Below, piece after piece: positions 18,863 through 29,690 of a stretch of DNA of 64,000 bases. The position numbers were made by a program, and so were the translations under genes. How positions within the stretch are numbered: the stretch's first letter is position 1; every line of letters begins with the position of its first letter. The notes below the pieces were generated by a model. It was not told the origin of the DNA. It did not search any database and saw only the letters and a program-made list of their open reading frames with translations. This DNA comes from Denticeps clupeoides. Its lineage: Eukaryota > Chordata > Actinopteri > Clupeiformes > Denticipitidae. The stretch lies in NCBI RefSeq assembly GCF_900700375.1, contig NW_021630127.1:62001-126000 (forward strand). Direction: 5' to 3'.

Positions 18863-19439
18863 GATCTCGGCAATGTCGGTTTAGGCGGTCCTGACTGCAA
18901 CACTACAGGTTAGTGTCATGGCTTCACACATCCAAGGTCATATCCTAGCTCCGGCTTTATCTGGGTGGAGTTTACACGCTCTCCCCGCGTTGGTGCAGGT
19001 TTTCTCTGGGTTCTCCGATTTAAAGGTGTGTCCACCCGGTGAACTGATGACTGTCGTTGAATGGTGAAATATCCTGAATACCGGTTTTACGTCCCTGAGC
19101 ATTGACTTCACCCTCGTCCTGTCTCAGGGTCCCCTGGCTGACCCCAAAGACTGTGTTTGCAGGCCTTGTCTGTCCTCCGAGACCATAACCCTTCGCTAGC
19201 GTGTGAATCGTCCCGGTTCCGGGTGCTACCCGCTTCCTTCTGCCTACTGAGCCTCGTTTTAATGCTTCCGCCTTTTAAATGGAAGCCGCGGCAGGAGGAC
19301 TGGACGCTCAGCTACTGCACGTCTTGTCAGGCTGACAGGCCCCTTCCATCATGGCGGCCAGCCACCGCCAGATGGACGCCTCAGCTGGGTGATAAATTTA
19401 ACTAGAAACGCGTAGAGAACTCCAAAGGAGCCATTTAGA
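18863..19439. other. Intergenic, no gene seen (copy A)
   Basis: Nothing recognised. An 82-codon frame at 19,157-19,405 is preserved in copy B but has no domain or good splice context. Confidence 0.45.
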
Positions 19440-19478
<39 letters not shown>

Positions 19479-19480
19479 TG
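19440..19480. repeat. (GT)n(GA)n microsatellite (copy A)
   Basis: A GT run of about 11 units passes into AGAGAG. It is about 16 bp longer in copy B. Confidence 0.95.
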
Positions 19481-22400
19481 ACAGCGTTAGCCGCGCCTGG
19501 GTTTGTGCTGCTATCAACTTCCACATTCTTGGCGACTAGTTTTGATAAAGTGTTAAGACGTTGAGAGGAGCTTCAGTGGAGTTGAATTGTAATTCCACGG
19601 CATAACGCACATTTAACATTTAAATTCTTACCTTTATTTCCAACATTGCTTTTGAACTCGACATTGCCGTATCTCACGTTCATGTTCGTTTTTGTTTTAT
19701 GGTAATTAAAACCCGCCCACCCCTGCCTCATGAAGTTCAACACAACCTTAGCCAATCAACCTCGCCCCTCAACAAAGAAAATGAAACACTGTGTAGCTAC
19801 AGTAGCATGTAACGCTAACAGCATTGTTACCATGGAAACAGTAATTGGTCCGATTATTCGCCGTTATTCCCATCACTGGTTATTAACACCATCACCGGTG
19901 ATTTGTAACGGAGTCTTCGCTCTGGCTTCGTGTAGTCGTTTGGCTAACGGGGTAATTGGACCCCGGGTGGGGAACGCGGTTCCCCTCGTGTAGCTGCGCC
20001 GTGGCAGGCTGCAGTAGTGCGGTGGATGATGGGATGTGATCTAAAGCTCGCGTGGCGGCCTGTGGGATGAGAGCAGGCGTCCCCGCTGAGACGACCCATC
20101 GCGTGTGTAATAGGGCTTCCTGCGGAGTGCGGAGATTGATTGCATTTCTGTTCATGTTCCCTGAGGGCTTTCTCGCTCTCGTATGCAATCTCAATCTTCT
20201 CAGGAGGACAGAGGCACGGTTGCGCTGTGAAAGGAGGAGAAGAAAACTCGTTCATCTCAGCCAGCACGTCCATGTGAACCATTCAGAAGGGTCGCATATG
20301 CCCAGAGTCTTCTGGGTTACCTGCAGATGATCTACAGGACCCAAATGGGCCTTGGCAGGGCAAACCAATTTGGATCACAGTCATGCCCCGTATGGAACAT
20401 ACATGACAAAAAGGTACAGTGGACGAGTCCAGCACTTTGTTTTTTGTCTAAATCCATCTTCTTTACATTGAGAAGGCCCTTTTTTTACACATATTAGCCA
20501 CATAAATGATGTGTAATAGGGGGCCAGTGACGATGCACAAACTCTGCAGGAGAAACAAGGTCCTTGATCTGAGTTTTCTGCCTGTTTGGCTCATTGTTCG
20601 ATTTTCATTTCAGCCAGGAAGTGACTTCCTTCTCTCTGCTTTTCAACAAGAAGCCCTTCTCTTGTCCCGAGAACAAAATTCATGCGCTTCATTGACATTT
20701 GAACGTTTCATAATGTAAATATTCGTGTCAGTATTCGATCTCATCCCAATGCATTGCAGTCACCTGCGAAGTTGGGAAAAATATCATAATCAAGCTAAAT
20801 TACATGCCAGAAGCTTTTTAAAGCCAATTTCATAAATTCCATTTAACAAGGTGTTACATCCCATTGGGCCGTAGAGTGGTTTTGGGGGGTGCTCAGTGTT
20901 TGGTGTGTCTGTTTGCTGGGTGGAGGTTGGGATTCATGACTCCGCCTACCTATTCCCACATCGTCAGTCTGCCAATCAACAGACAGGATCACCCACGGAC
21001 AACTCCAGCCACCGGACGGAGGAGGATAGAGAGGAGAGCACCTTCCGGCCTGTGTTGCGTGTTAGTTATGTTTTTTTGTGTAAACTGTTGTGATGTGTAG
21101 TCCCTCCTGTGGGTTTTTATGTACAGCACCCTAGGTCTGGCTTGGTCGTTCACTTCTCACTGTAAATCAATGTGTGTATTCCCTCTCCTTCGTTGTCACG
21201 GTTCCCCAACCCCTAGATGTTAAGACATCTTCAAATGATGATTAAAGACCCTTCTACATCTAACTCTTCCAGCACTTCACTTTCATATATCCTCCTCACT
21301 GTAACTTTTTGCTTGTGAGGTTCTGTGCAGCTTCATCGCGCTGGTGACGTGTAAGTGGGCCGATAGTCTCTGTTAAGCAGCAGTTCAGCATCAGGCATGA
21401 CGTGGACAAGGGCGTGAACGGAAATGAGGTGGGCCGCGCAGAACCGCTTCCGAATGTCGTGGCCGCAGAAGATTCTTACCCGTCCTGCTCGATGATTCTC
21501 AATCCCAAGCGCTCTGTGAAGTGTAAATTGAGACATGAAATATTCAAAAGGCCAGGGTGTGCAGGGAGCTCACGTGTTGCTGGGTAATTGTGTAGTTCTG
21601 ATCTTCAGGTGACTCATGAATCCAGAGCGGTCAAGAACGCGAACGTGCGCTCTAAAGCGCGGCAGCCTCAAGGCCTCTCTTCTGAATATGGATGGGTTTG
21701 CACGTGTCCAACACCCGAAGACCTTCGTGTTCAAGAAGGGATGGACTTTACAGCTCACGTCGGCTCACCGATGGCTGACGCAATAATGATGCCGACCGAA
21801 CTCGCCCCACTGAATGTTTAAAACTGTGATGACCTGGCGCATTTATTTCCCCCTTTTTTACAAAAATGCCCAATCAACTTTGCCCATTTCAATCCATCGT
21901 GTATAATTTCACATCGTTTTGGGTACAAACACAGATTTGGGGATCTCAGTCGTTGAATGGTTGATGAATATGAAAAATGATGTAAATTGGATGGCAACAC
22001 AAAGAGCTGCCTGAAATTCCTCATTTCCGTGGATTATAAATCAATTTGTGTTGTGTTTGATGTGTTTTTTTTTTTGTAAGTAATCTTTCATCTTCAGGCC
22101 TGACAGATTCTTTCATCATCCCTCCATCCCTTTTCTCATCTTCGTCCTCGGGGGGAAACCACTTCTTCTTTATTTAAGAAAATGGATGAGTTTACGCTAT
22201 ATATAATATTTCATTTTGGTTTCTGATGGACCAGGTTTGATGGACCCGGTAAAAGCTGCTGACCCACCTCGTGCACGCAGCGCTGAAGGTCTTCCTCCCC
22301 GAATCCAGCTGAGGGCTGAGAGAGCACGAAACATGCAGCGTGGCTTTATTATCTGATGTTAAAAAATACAATCAATGCATGACTACAGAAGATTCTGTGG

Positions 22401-22747
22401 AGAGGAACTTCTTTATCAGTGTTCCTCACACACACAAATTAACCGACTTTGTTTCACCATTAACCCTAAACTGGACATGAATTATAGTATATTATATTGT
22501 AGTATTACTAAAGTATTATATAGTACAGTGTAGCAGTGCAGTATAGTATAGTGTATTTATGTATTTATAATGTAGTGTGATATTTTATAGTATATTACAG
22601 CATGGGGTGGTTTCTGTTTCAACTTTGACTCAGTTTTATGGGATGTGAAGGCTGTATCTCTGTGTTTATATGTTCTCCCATTTATTAGCTATTCCCATTC
22701 TCATATATGGACAATGTATGGATCTGAATGACGTTCACAAGGTCAAC
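19481..22747. other. Long stretch without a recognised gene (copy A)
   Basis: About 3.3 kb of mixed sequence. Possible coding shadows, such as the minus-strand frame 19,944-20,282, differ in frame from copy B and have no domain I know. I can exclude a long, obvious coding exon but not short exons, UTR or regulatory DNA. Confidence 0.45.
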
Positions 22748-22808
22748 TGTTGAAGTTGAGCTTTATTGTCATTTAAGCTACATACATATTGTACATAGTG
22801 AAGTGAAA
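22748..22808 (+). mobile_element. Retroelement-like tail at the edge of the minisatellite (copy A)
   Basis: GTTGAAGTTGAGCTTTATTG, then TCATTTAAGCTACATACATA and a GTACATAGTGAAGTGAAACA end, resemble a common fish element end. The next bases (ACAACGTTTCTCTGGAACCT) are already the minisatellite monomer, so the array continues directly from this element. Confidence 0.6.
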
Positions 22809-25412
22809 CAACGTTTCTCTGGAACCTGGTGCTACATGTAACATTTAAACAACGCTTCTCCTGAACCTGGTGCTACATGTAACATTTAAACAACGTTTCT
22901 CTAGAAATTGGTGCTACATGTAACATTTAAACCACGTTTCTCTGGAACCTGGTGCTACATGTAACATTTAAACAATGCTTCTCCTGAACCTGGTGCTACA
23001 TGTAACATTTAAACAACGTTTCTCTGGAAATTGGTGCTAAATGTAACATTTAAACAATGCTTCTCCTGAACCTGGTGCTACATGTAACATTTAAAACAAC
23101 GTTTCTCCTTGAACCTGGTGCTACATGTAACATTTAAACAACGCTTCTCCAGAAACCTGGTACTACATGTAACATTTAAACAAAGTTTCTCTGGAAATTG
23201 CTGCTAAATGTAACATTTAAACAACGCTTCTCCGGAAACCTGGTACTACATGTAACATTTAAACAACGTTCTCCTGAACCTGGTGCTACATGTAACATTT
23301 AAACAATGTTTCTCTGGAACCTGGTGCTACATGTAACATTTAAACAACGTTTCTCCTGAACCTGGTGCTACATGTAACATTTAAACAACGCCTCTCCCGA
23401 ACCTGGTGGTACATGTAACATTTAAACAACGTTTCTCCTGAACCTGGTGCTACATGTAACATTTAAACAACGCTTCTCCGGAAACCTGGTACTACATGTA
23501 ACATTTAAACAAAGTTTCTCTGGAATTGCTGCTAAATGTAACATTTAAACAACGCTTCTCCGGAAACCTGGTACTACATGTAACATTTAAACAAAGTTTC
23601 TCTGGAAATTGCTGCTAAATGTAACATTTAAACAACGCTTCTCCTGAACCTGGTGCTACATGTAAAATTTAAACAACGCCTCTCCCGAACCTGGTGGTAC
23701 ATGTAACATTTAAACAACGTTTCTCCTGAACCTGGTGCTACATGTAACATTTAAACAACGCCTCTCCCGAACCTGGTGGTACATGTAACATTTAAACAAC
23801 GTTTCTCCTGAACCTGGTGCTAAATGTAACATTTAAACAACGCTTCTCCTGAACCTGGTGCTACATGTAACATTTAAACAACGCTTCTCCCGAACCTGGT
23901 GCTACATGTAACATTTAAACAATGTTTCTCTGGAAATTGGTGCTAAATGTAACATTTAAACAACGCTTCTCCTGAACCTGGTGCTACATGTAACATTTAA
24001 ACAACGTTTCTCTGGAAATTGGTGCTACATGTAACATTTAAACAACGCTTCTCCGGAACCTGGTGGTACATATAACATTTAAACAATGTTTCTCTGAAAC
24101 CTGGTACTACATGTAACGTTTAAACTACACTTCTCTGGAACCTGGTGGTACATGTAACATTTAAACAACGTTTCTCCTGAACCTGGTGCTACATGTAACA
24201 TTTAAACAACGCTTCTCCTGAACCTGGTGCTACATGTAACATTTAAACAATGTTTCTCTGGAAATTGGTGCTACATGTAACATTTAAACAACGTTTCTCC
24301 TGAACCTGGTGCTACATGTAACATTTAAACAACGCCTCTCCCGAACCTGGTGGTACATGTAACATTTAAACAACGTTTCTCCTGAACCTGGTGCTACATG
24401 TAACATTTAAACAATGCTTCTCCGGAAACCTGGTACTACATGTAACATTTAAACAAAGTTTCTCTGGAAATTGCTGCTAAATGTAACATTTAAACAACGC
24501 TTCTCCGGAAACCTGGTACTACATGTAACATTTAAACAAAGTTTCTCTGGAAATTGCTGCTAAATGTAACATTTAAACAACGCTTCTCCTGAACCTGGTG
24601 CTACATGTAAAATTTAAACAACGCCTCTCCCGAACCTGGTGGTACATGTAACATTTAAACAACGTTTCTCCTGAACCTGGTGCTACATGTAACATTTAAA
24701 CAACGCCTCTCCCGAACCTGGTGGTACATGTAACATTTAAACAACGTTTCTCCTGAACCTGGTGCTAAATGTAACATTTAAACAACGCTTCTCCTGAACC
24801 TGGTGCTACATGTAACATTTAAACAACGCTTCTCCCGAACCTGGTGCTACATGTAACATTTAAACAATGTTTCTCTCGAAATTGGTGCTAAATGTAACAT
24901 TTAAACAACGCTTCTCCTGAACCTGGTGCTACATGTAACATTTAAACAATGTTTCTCTGGAAATTGGTGCTACATGTAACATTTAAACAACGCTTCTCCG
25001 GAACCTGTGGTACATATAACATTTAAACAATGCTTCTCTGAAACCTGGTACTACATGTAACGTTTAAACTACACTTCTCTGGAACCTGGTGGTACATGTA
25101 ACATTTAAACAACGTTTCTCCTGAACCTGGTGCTACATGTAACATTTAAACAACGCTTCTCCTGAACCTGGTGTTACATGTAACATTTAAACAATGTTTC
25201 TCTGGAAATTGGTGCTAAATGTAACATTTAAACAACGCTTCTCCAGAACCTGGTGCTACATGTAACATTTAAACAATGCTTCTCTGAAACCTGGTACTTT
25301 ATGTAACATTTAAACTACACTTCTCTGGAACCTGGTGGTACATGTAACATTTAAACAACGCCTCTCCCGGACCTGGTGCTACATGTAACATTTAAACAAC
25401 GCTTCTCCGGAA
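22809..25412 (+). repeat. 41-bp minisatellite with higher-order structure (copy A)
   Basis: About 63 tandem copies of a 41-bp monomer: GAACCTGGTGCTACATGTAA followed by CATTTAAACAACGTTTCTCC and T. Variants include AATTGGTGCTAAATG, AATTGCTGCTAAATG and CCTGGTACTACATG types. Rare mutations recur 944-945 bp apart (TGTAAAATTT at 23,661 and 24,606; ACATATAAC at 24,068 and 25,012), showing a 23-monomer higher-order unit duplicated once from about 23,230 onward. There is no coding frame of note. Confidence 0.95.
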
Positions 25413-25698
25413 ACTGGTCTTGTGAGGTCTCCCAGTATGTGGTGGCAGTATAATAATACATTTATGAGGATTCAGAAAAAGCCTGAGAAGGTCAAGCAGA
25501 GTTCAAAACGTTTCGTGGTCAGAGTTCATTTGTTCACATGTACAGTATATGGGTTAGTTTGATTTCATGTTTAATTAGTCATCATGCATACCTTTGTTTT
25601 TTTAACTTAACTTAAATTTATGTCTATAATGCATCATACTGCTTTAAATATTGCGTAGTTTTTAAAACCATATTTAATTCTAGATACTTATACTCTTC
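25413..25698. other. AT-rich spacer
   Basis: Sequence between the minisatellite and the CpG island. Nothing recognised. Confidence 0.5.
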
Positions 25699-25699
25699 A

Positions 25700-26420
25700 T
25701 GTTCCATTATTATGAGGCTGAACTCGGTGGGCGGGGCGTCAGATTCGCCGCCGCTGCGCCACCCCGAGCGCGACAAAGTTTGTTCTGCGGGGAGCGGAGC
25801 TTCAGCAGTCGGTCCGGATTACCGCGCTGCGCCGGAGGATGCGCGGTGCCGCGGGCGTCCCGGGACACGCGGCCAGGTAGGGGGGTGATGCGTGGCGAGG
25901 TGGGGGTGATGGGTGGAGAGGTGGGGGTGATGGGTGGAGAGGTGACCATTACTGGACTTACTTCTCTGGATAGGGGTCCGTGCTGCAGCATGATTTCATT
26001 TTCATACATTAAAAATATATAATTTCTCGTATGAAATATGGTCTGGTTCTGGTTCCGAGTAACGGTAACGAGTAAAATGGCCCGATTTGTGAATAGAAAT
26101 AAATCCGCGCGGTGCGTAACGATGGAGGCTCTCCAGCGCCTTCCTCTTCCTCCTCCTCCTCCTCCTCTCCGGGACGCGCGCTGGACTCTCCGGTCTGCAC
26201 CGCGCGTTTTCGACGCGGGCTCATCTGTCATCGGGGAAAGGCGCGTAATGGCGAAGCGCTGTCCCCCCCTGACGGATCCTCGCCGTGAAGTGGCGTGAAG
26301 GCGCCACCTGTGGCCCGCGCGGGAGGGTGGGGTGCTCAGGCTGCGGGTTCGGTGTCAGGTTACGCACATCCAAGCAGGAAACATTCATCACGCGTGGCCG
26401 GTGCGGGGGCAGGTGCAGGT
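25700..26420 (+). promoter_or_regulatory. Orphan CpG island with a possible first exon
   Basis: A dense CpG stretch flanked by AT-rich DNA, strongest at 25,725-25,880 and 26,100-26,340. On the plus strand an ATG at 25,839 begins the frame MRGAAGVPGHAA and reaches a good donor (GGCCAG|GTAGGG) at 25,876, as a first exon would. A 16-bp GGTGATGGGTGGAGAG repeat follows at about 25,905-25,945. No downstream exon was recognised, and antisense transcription is also possible. Confidence 0.5.
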
Positions 26421-26529
26421 GCAGGGGTCAGAGGTCACCAGCGGGCCTGAATGTTGTGGGGTTGACATGCGGTTAGTGTTTCCTTGCACTGCCTGGGGGT
26501 ACAGAGGGGACCCATAATTCCGAGCCAGC

Positions 26530-26615
26530 AAGGTGCCACTCAGAGGGTGATGGTTTAATACAGAGGACACGTTTCGTTGTGTCACCGTGTGCTGTGCTGC
26601 AGTGTTCACTTTTCA
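26530..26615 (+). mobile_element. SINE family A remnant
   Basis: AAGGTGCCACTCAGAGGGTG, a deleted middle, then ACAGAGGACACGTTTCGTTG and ACCGTGTGCTGTGCTGCAGT. Confidence 0.75.
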
Positions 26616-26927
26616 GAGGAGGGGTGCACGAGGTTCTGATCTCTGTGTGTGTGTTTAAATCTAAATGAAAATGAAGAAATCCTGATTATTATACCACACA
26701 TTATCTGCTTTGGGTAGTTGGTTCTGCTCTGGGGTGATATATGGGCTTGTGGTATATTTGAAATTCAATTTTTCTGTTGCTTGATTATATTTTGATGCAA
26801 GATTGTCTGACGTTTTGGACGCTTCCGTTAGCTGGAAGTAGCCGGGCTGTTGCATGTTCTCCAACAGAGCTGTCAGCGCTGTTTTTTTCTCATGCGACGG
26901 GAACGTTCATGAACGGCGGCTGAGGGT

Positions 26928-27102
26928 GGCAGTGGCGTAGTGGGACCACAAAGTCCCAGGTTCGATCCCCACTTACTCCCAGCGTGTCCCTAGGCAAGGC
27001 GCATAACCCCGAGTGTCTCCAGGGGGGGGACTGTCCCTGTCACTACTGATTTTAAGGCACTCTGGATTCAGGGGTATGGTAAATGCTGGAAATGTAAATG
27101 AA
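26928..27102 (+). mobile_element. SINE family B
   Basis: Head GGCAGTGGCGTAGTGGGA, B box GGTTCGATCCC, body TGTCCCTAGGCAAGGCGCAT, AACCCCGAGTGTCTCCAGG and tail GGTAAATGCTGGAAATGTAA. It is more diverged than other copies. Confidence 0.8.
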
Positions 27103-28144
27103 AAAATATATAAATTGGGTTTACTTTGGTCCAAGAATCAATTGATTTATGCTGTCCTAATACCTTTACGTTGTTTCAAATCATACATATTAATTAACAA
27201 ATGATTATATGAATAAAATACAATTTGGCATTGAGTTCAAATTAAACACGTTATTCTTACTTGATCGAATCCTTTTCTTTTAACTGTGAAGCGTGGTGTT
27301 GGGGACGTAAAAATAGTATGTTGAATCCACATGGATCGTTTAAGTTAATTTAATGAAGGCACATTCGCTCCAAGTGATGCCCTGTCACAGACAACGAAGC
27401 GGCTTGATGACTGATGCAGAGTTTAATGCTCATTTGTGTGAATGATATGTGGCTGACATCAGTCATTGCAAATGGCACGTTTATTTGCGCACGTTTGCAT
27501 GTATACACACACACACCCTGGGTTTATTGGCTGACGTGTGTGTGTGTGTGTGTGTGGTTGCGTATGGCGGCCTTATCGTTTCGCTGGATCTGACTAATGC
27601 TCTTTCTCCAGCGCAGGCCTCGCTCTCCCCCCGCTGTGCAGTGTGCAGTGACCGGTCACTGCACTTTTTTTTTTTTTTTTTTATTTGGCAATTGTCAGCG
27701 AGTGAGAAAGCGACCCATTCCGCTGGAGGTATTATTTGTAGATGAATTACACTCGCGCACAGGCTTTGTGTACAGGCCCTGTGGTTGTGTGTGTGTGTAC
27801 GGTCCTTAATGGGTGCATAGGTGATGGTTAGGTTAACCATCAATTTTCCGAACAATCATCATTATTCTGAAGTTCAACCTCACAGGAACCTTGAACTCGT
27901 AATATCACCCAGGCAGTCAGATGTGGGCCCTGTTGGGACCTTCCAGCAGGATTCTCATTGGCTGGCATTAGCCTGGTTCTCATTGGCTGGCATTTGGAGC
28001 TTCATGGTTCTGATTCACTCATGTGGCTTTCTGGTTCATATGGAATGTTCCTGCAACGTAAAATAGTGCAAGTATGCTGTGCGAAATGGAACGGTGCATT
28101 AATAGATAATATTACTCAATATAACAGTGGCAATGAGTGTGTTA
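27103..28144. other. Intergenic DNA, no gene seen
   Basis: Contains CA/GT microsatellites (about 27,503-27,516 and 27,535-27,556), a perfect 22-bp palindrome (27,643-27,664) beside a T-run, and a GGCTGGCATT direct repeat near 27,960-27,995. No exon recognised. Confidence 0.5.
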
Positions 28145-28360
28145 CTGTATGTGTAATGTAATGCGTGTCCGTCCAGAGTGGAAAGTCCCCGAGTCTTCAG
28201 GAGTCTGATGGCTTGTGGGATGAAGCTGTTGCAGAGTCTGGCAGTGAGGGCCCGGATGATCCGGTGCCTTTCTCCGGATGGTAGTAGGGTGAAGAGTGCA
28301 TGTGAGGGGTGTGTAGAGTCCGTCACGACCCTGGTGGCTCTGTCAGAGCAGTGTGTTTGG
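28145..28360 (-). mobile_element. LINE 3' coding remnant (Rex1/L2-like)
   Basis: The plus strand carries GAGTCTTCAGGAGTCTGATG, GCTTGTGGGATGAAGCTGTT and GTGCCTTTCTCCGGATGG, well known in the antisense of fish Rex1/L2-type LINEs near the end of their reverse-transcriptase ORF. The element therefore reads on the minus strand. Only a short piece survives. Confidence 0.7.
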
Positions 28361-28454
28361 CAGACATGGATCCGTCTATAACGGATCCCAAGAAAACTGA
28401 ATAAAACTTTGGATCCATCTAGTGGTGGCGCTGACATCCATCTTGAATGACGCT

Positions 28455-28533
28455 GACTACCAACTTATTAACCTGAAAATAAAGAAAACACATTGAATGA
28501 GAAGGTGTGTCTAAACTTTTGGCCTGTAGAGTA
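28455..28533. mobile_element. Tc1-derived terminal fragment
   Basis: GAAAATAAAGAAAACACATT, GAATGAGAAGGTGTGTCTAA and CTTTTGGCCTGTA match the end of the same Tc1-like family as the MITE at 16,881. The other half is absent, and the piece lies between two LINE fragments. Confidence 0.75.
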
Positions 28534-28539
28534 CATCCT

Positions 28540-28810
28540 CTGTTGAGTCTTTTTGACATGGAGGAGATGTTGGGTCTTCATATGTTTCATGGCCAGCCTC
28601 TTGAAGCACTTCATCTTGATGGGTGGGAGTGAAACAAGACAGTAGTCATTGAGACGTGACACTGAAGACTTCTTCGGCATGGGCATGATGGAGGTGACCT
28701 TGAGATATTGGTGAGAATCCTGCCAGCTGGTCTGCACATTCTCTAAGCATCTTCCAGGTATGTTGTCTGGTCCAGCAGCCTTTTGAGAGTTAACTCTCAT
28801 TGTCCTCAAT
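28540..28810 (-). mobile_element. LINE reverse-transcriptase remnant (Rex1/L2-like)
   Basis: The minus-strand translation keeps the start of a non-LTR reverse transcriptase: KAAGPDNIPGRCLE, then a VTSIMPMPKKSSVSRLNDY segment corresponding to the usual PVPKK..LNDYRPVALT, and IKMKCFKRLAMKHM corresponding to VMKCFERLVM. The fingers region is present; the YADD catalytic core is not. Together with the 28,145-28,360 piece it is the 5' and 3' remnant of an internally deleted LINE. Confidence 0.75.
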
Positions 28811-28849
28811 GTTGCCAACTGACCTACTAATAATACACAAAATACAATT

Positions 28850-28975
28850 TCAGTTAAATCAGATGTGGCCTCATTGACCATTTTCAGTAGTATAACTTAA
28901 ATTGCAAACAGGTACATGTTCCACAAAACTGAAGGTAGTTCCAATTGTCTTGTGGTGACTAAAATACCCTACTCT
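28850..28975 (+). repeat. Direct repeat, left copy, flanking the zp3 first-exon fragment
   Basis: About 120 bp matching 29,573-29,690. Shared blocks are AATCAG(A/G)TGTGGCCTCA, TGACCATTTTCAGT, GGTACATGTT and GTAGTTCCAATTGTCTT. Identity by eye is roughly 75-80%. Confidence 0.7.
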
Positions 28976-28982
28976 ACCCTAA

Positions 28983-29037
28983 TTTGAATCCCAATCTGCC
29001 AAGGTACACACAGTGCTCCCCGGGCACCTTTCAAGGC
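28983..29037 (-). mobile_element. SINE family A fragment joined to the zp3 exon
   Basis: Plus strand TTTGAATCCCAATCTGCCAA, GGTACACACAGTGCTCCCCG, GGCACCTTTCAAGGCTGCCC. These are the B-box region and body of SINE A with an internal deletion. Its orientation by comparison with other copies is B-box first on the plus strand, so the strand call is tentative. It replaces the sequence that should follow the zp3 exon. Confidence 0.6.
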
Positions 29038-29375
29038 TGCCCAATAACAGGCAAAAACTGGGGACTGGCAGGAACCTGAGGCCGAGGTATAATGGGCACA
29101 AACGGGGGACTGGCCGGAACCTGAGGCGGCGGCATAACGGGCACAAACGGGGGACTGGCCGGAACCTGAGGCGGCGGCATAACGGGCACAAACGGGGGAC
29201 TGCCGGGAACCTGAGGCAAAAGCCCTGTAGGCACCTGAGGTGGATTTACAGCAGGCCATGGAAATGGTTGACCAGGAGCTTGACCTGGTACACCTTTAAC
29301 ACCTGACAAAACTGCACCCATGCAAACACCTACAACACCTCCCCACAGTATCGCTACTACTGACCACCAACCCAT
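29038..29375 (-). pseudogene. zp3-like first exon, detached fragment
   Basis: Zp3 is an egg-envelope (zona pellucida/chorion) glycoprotein with a C-terminal ZP domain. This minus-strand frame starts with a plausible signal peptide (MGWWSVVAILWGGVVGVCMG), followed by a Pro-rich stretch with three to four copies of a 15-residue unit (PQVPASPPFVPVMPP), as in N-terminal repeats of fish zp3 proteins. The nucleotide period is 45 bp. A TATA box lies about 37 bp upstream of the ATG. The exon runs straight into a SINE fragment, and no ZP-domain exon follows on this strand; the next DNA is LINE debris. It is probably a fragment of a third zp3 gene. Assignment to zp3 rests on the repeat style and on the zp3 genes nearby. 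Confidence 0.6.
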
Positions 29376-29409
29376 GATGCCACACTACAATCCCCATTGT
29401 GTGGGATGG

Positions 29410-29423
29410 CCACTTTTATAGGA
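29410..29423 (-). promoter_or_regulatory. TATA box of the zp3-like fragment
   Basis: On the minus strand CCTATAAAAGTGG lies about 37-45 bp upstream of the start codon at 29,375, leaving room for only a very short 5' UTR. Short leaders and TATA boxes are usual in fish zp genes expressed in oocytes. Confidence 0.55.
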
Positions 29424-29572
29424 AACGTTATTAGCACTAATGACCTTCTAGATCTGCTAAGTCTTGCACTCGGTAGATTACTAGTACCAGTTTTAAAAAG
29501 ACTAGATTGGGGTCACCTGGAGTTCACTTATCTCAACTCGTTACCGCCAAAACCTTGAGCTGAATCAGGTGT

Positions 29573-29690
29573 GGCCTCACTCTGACCATTTTCAGTCATT
29601 TAACTTTATTAGATTGCTGATAGGTACATGTTTCACAAGGCTGATTGTAGTTCCAATTGTCTTCTGGTGAATGAATATTGTGTCTACCCA
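29573..29690 (+). repeat. Direct repeat, right copy, flanking the zp3 first-exon fragment
   Basis: Right partner of 28,850-28,975, same orientation. The pair encloses the SINE fragment, the zp3-like exon and its TATA box. Confidence 0.7.

Noticed and set aside
22809-25412. CRISPR-like regular repeats
   Set aside because: The 41-bp units abut directly with no unique spacers, and the DNA is vertebrate, so this is a minisatellite.
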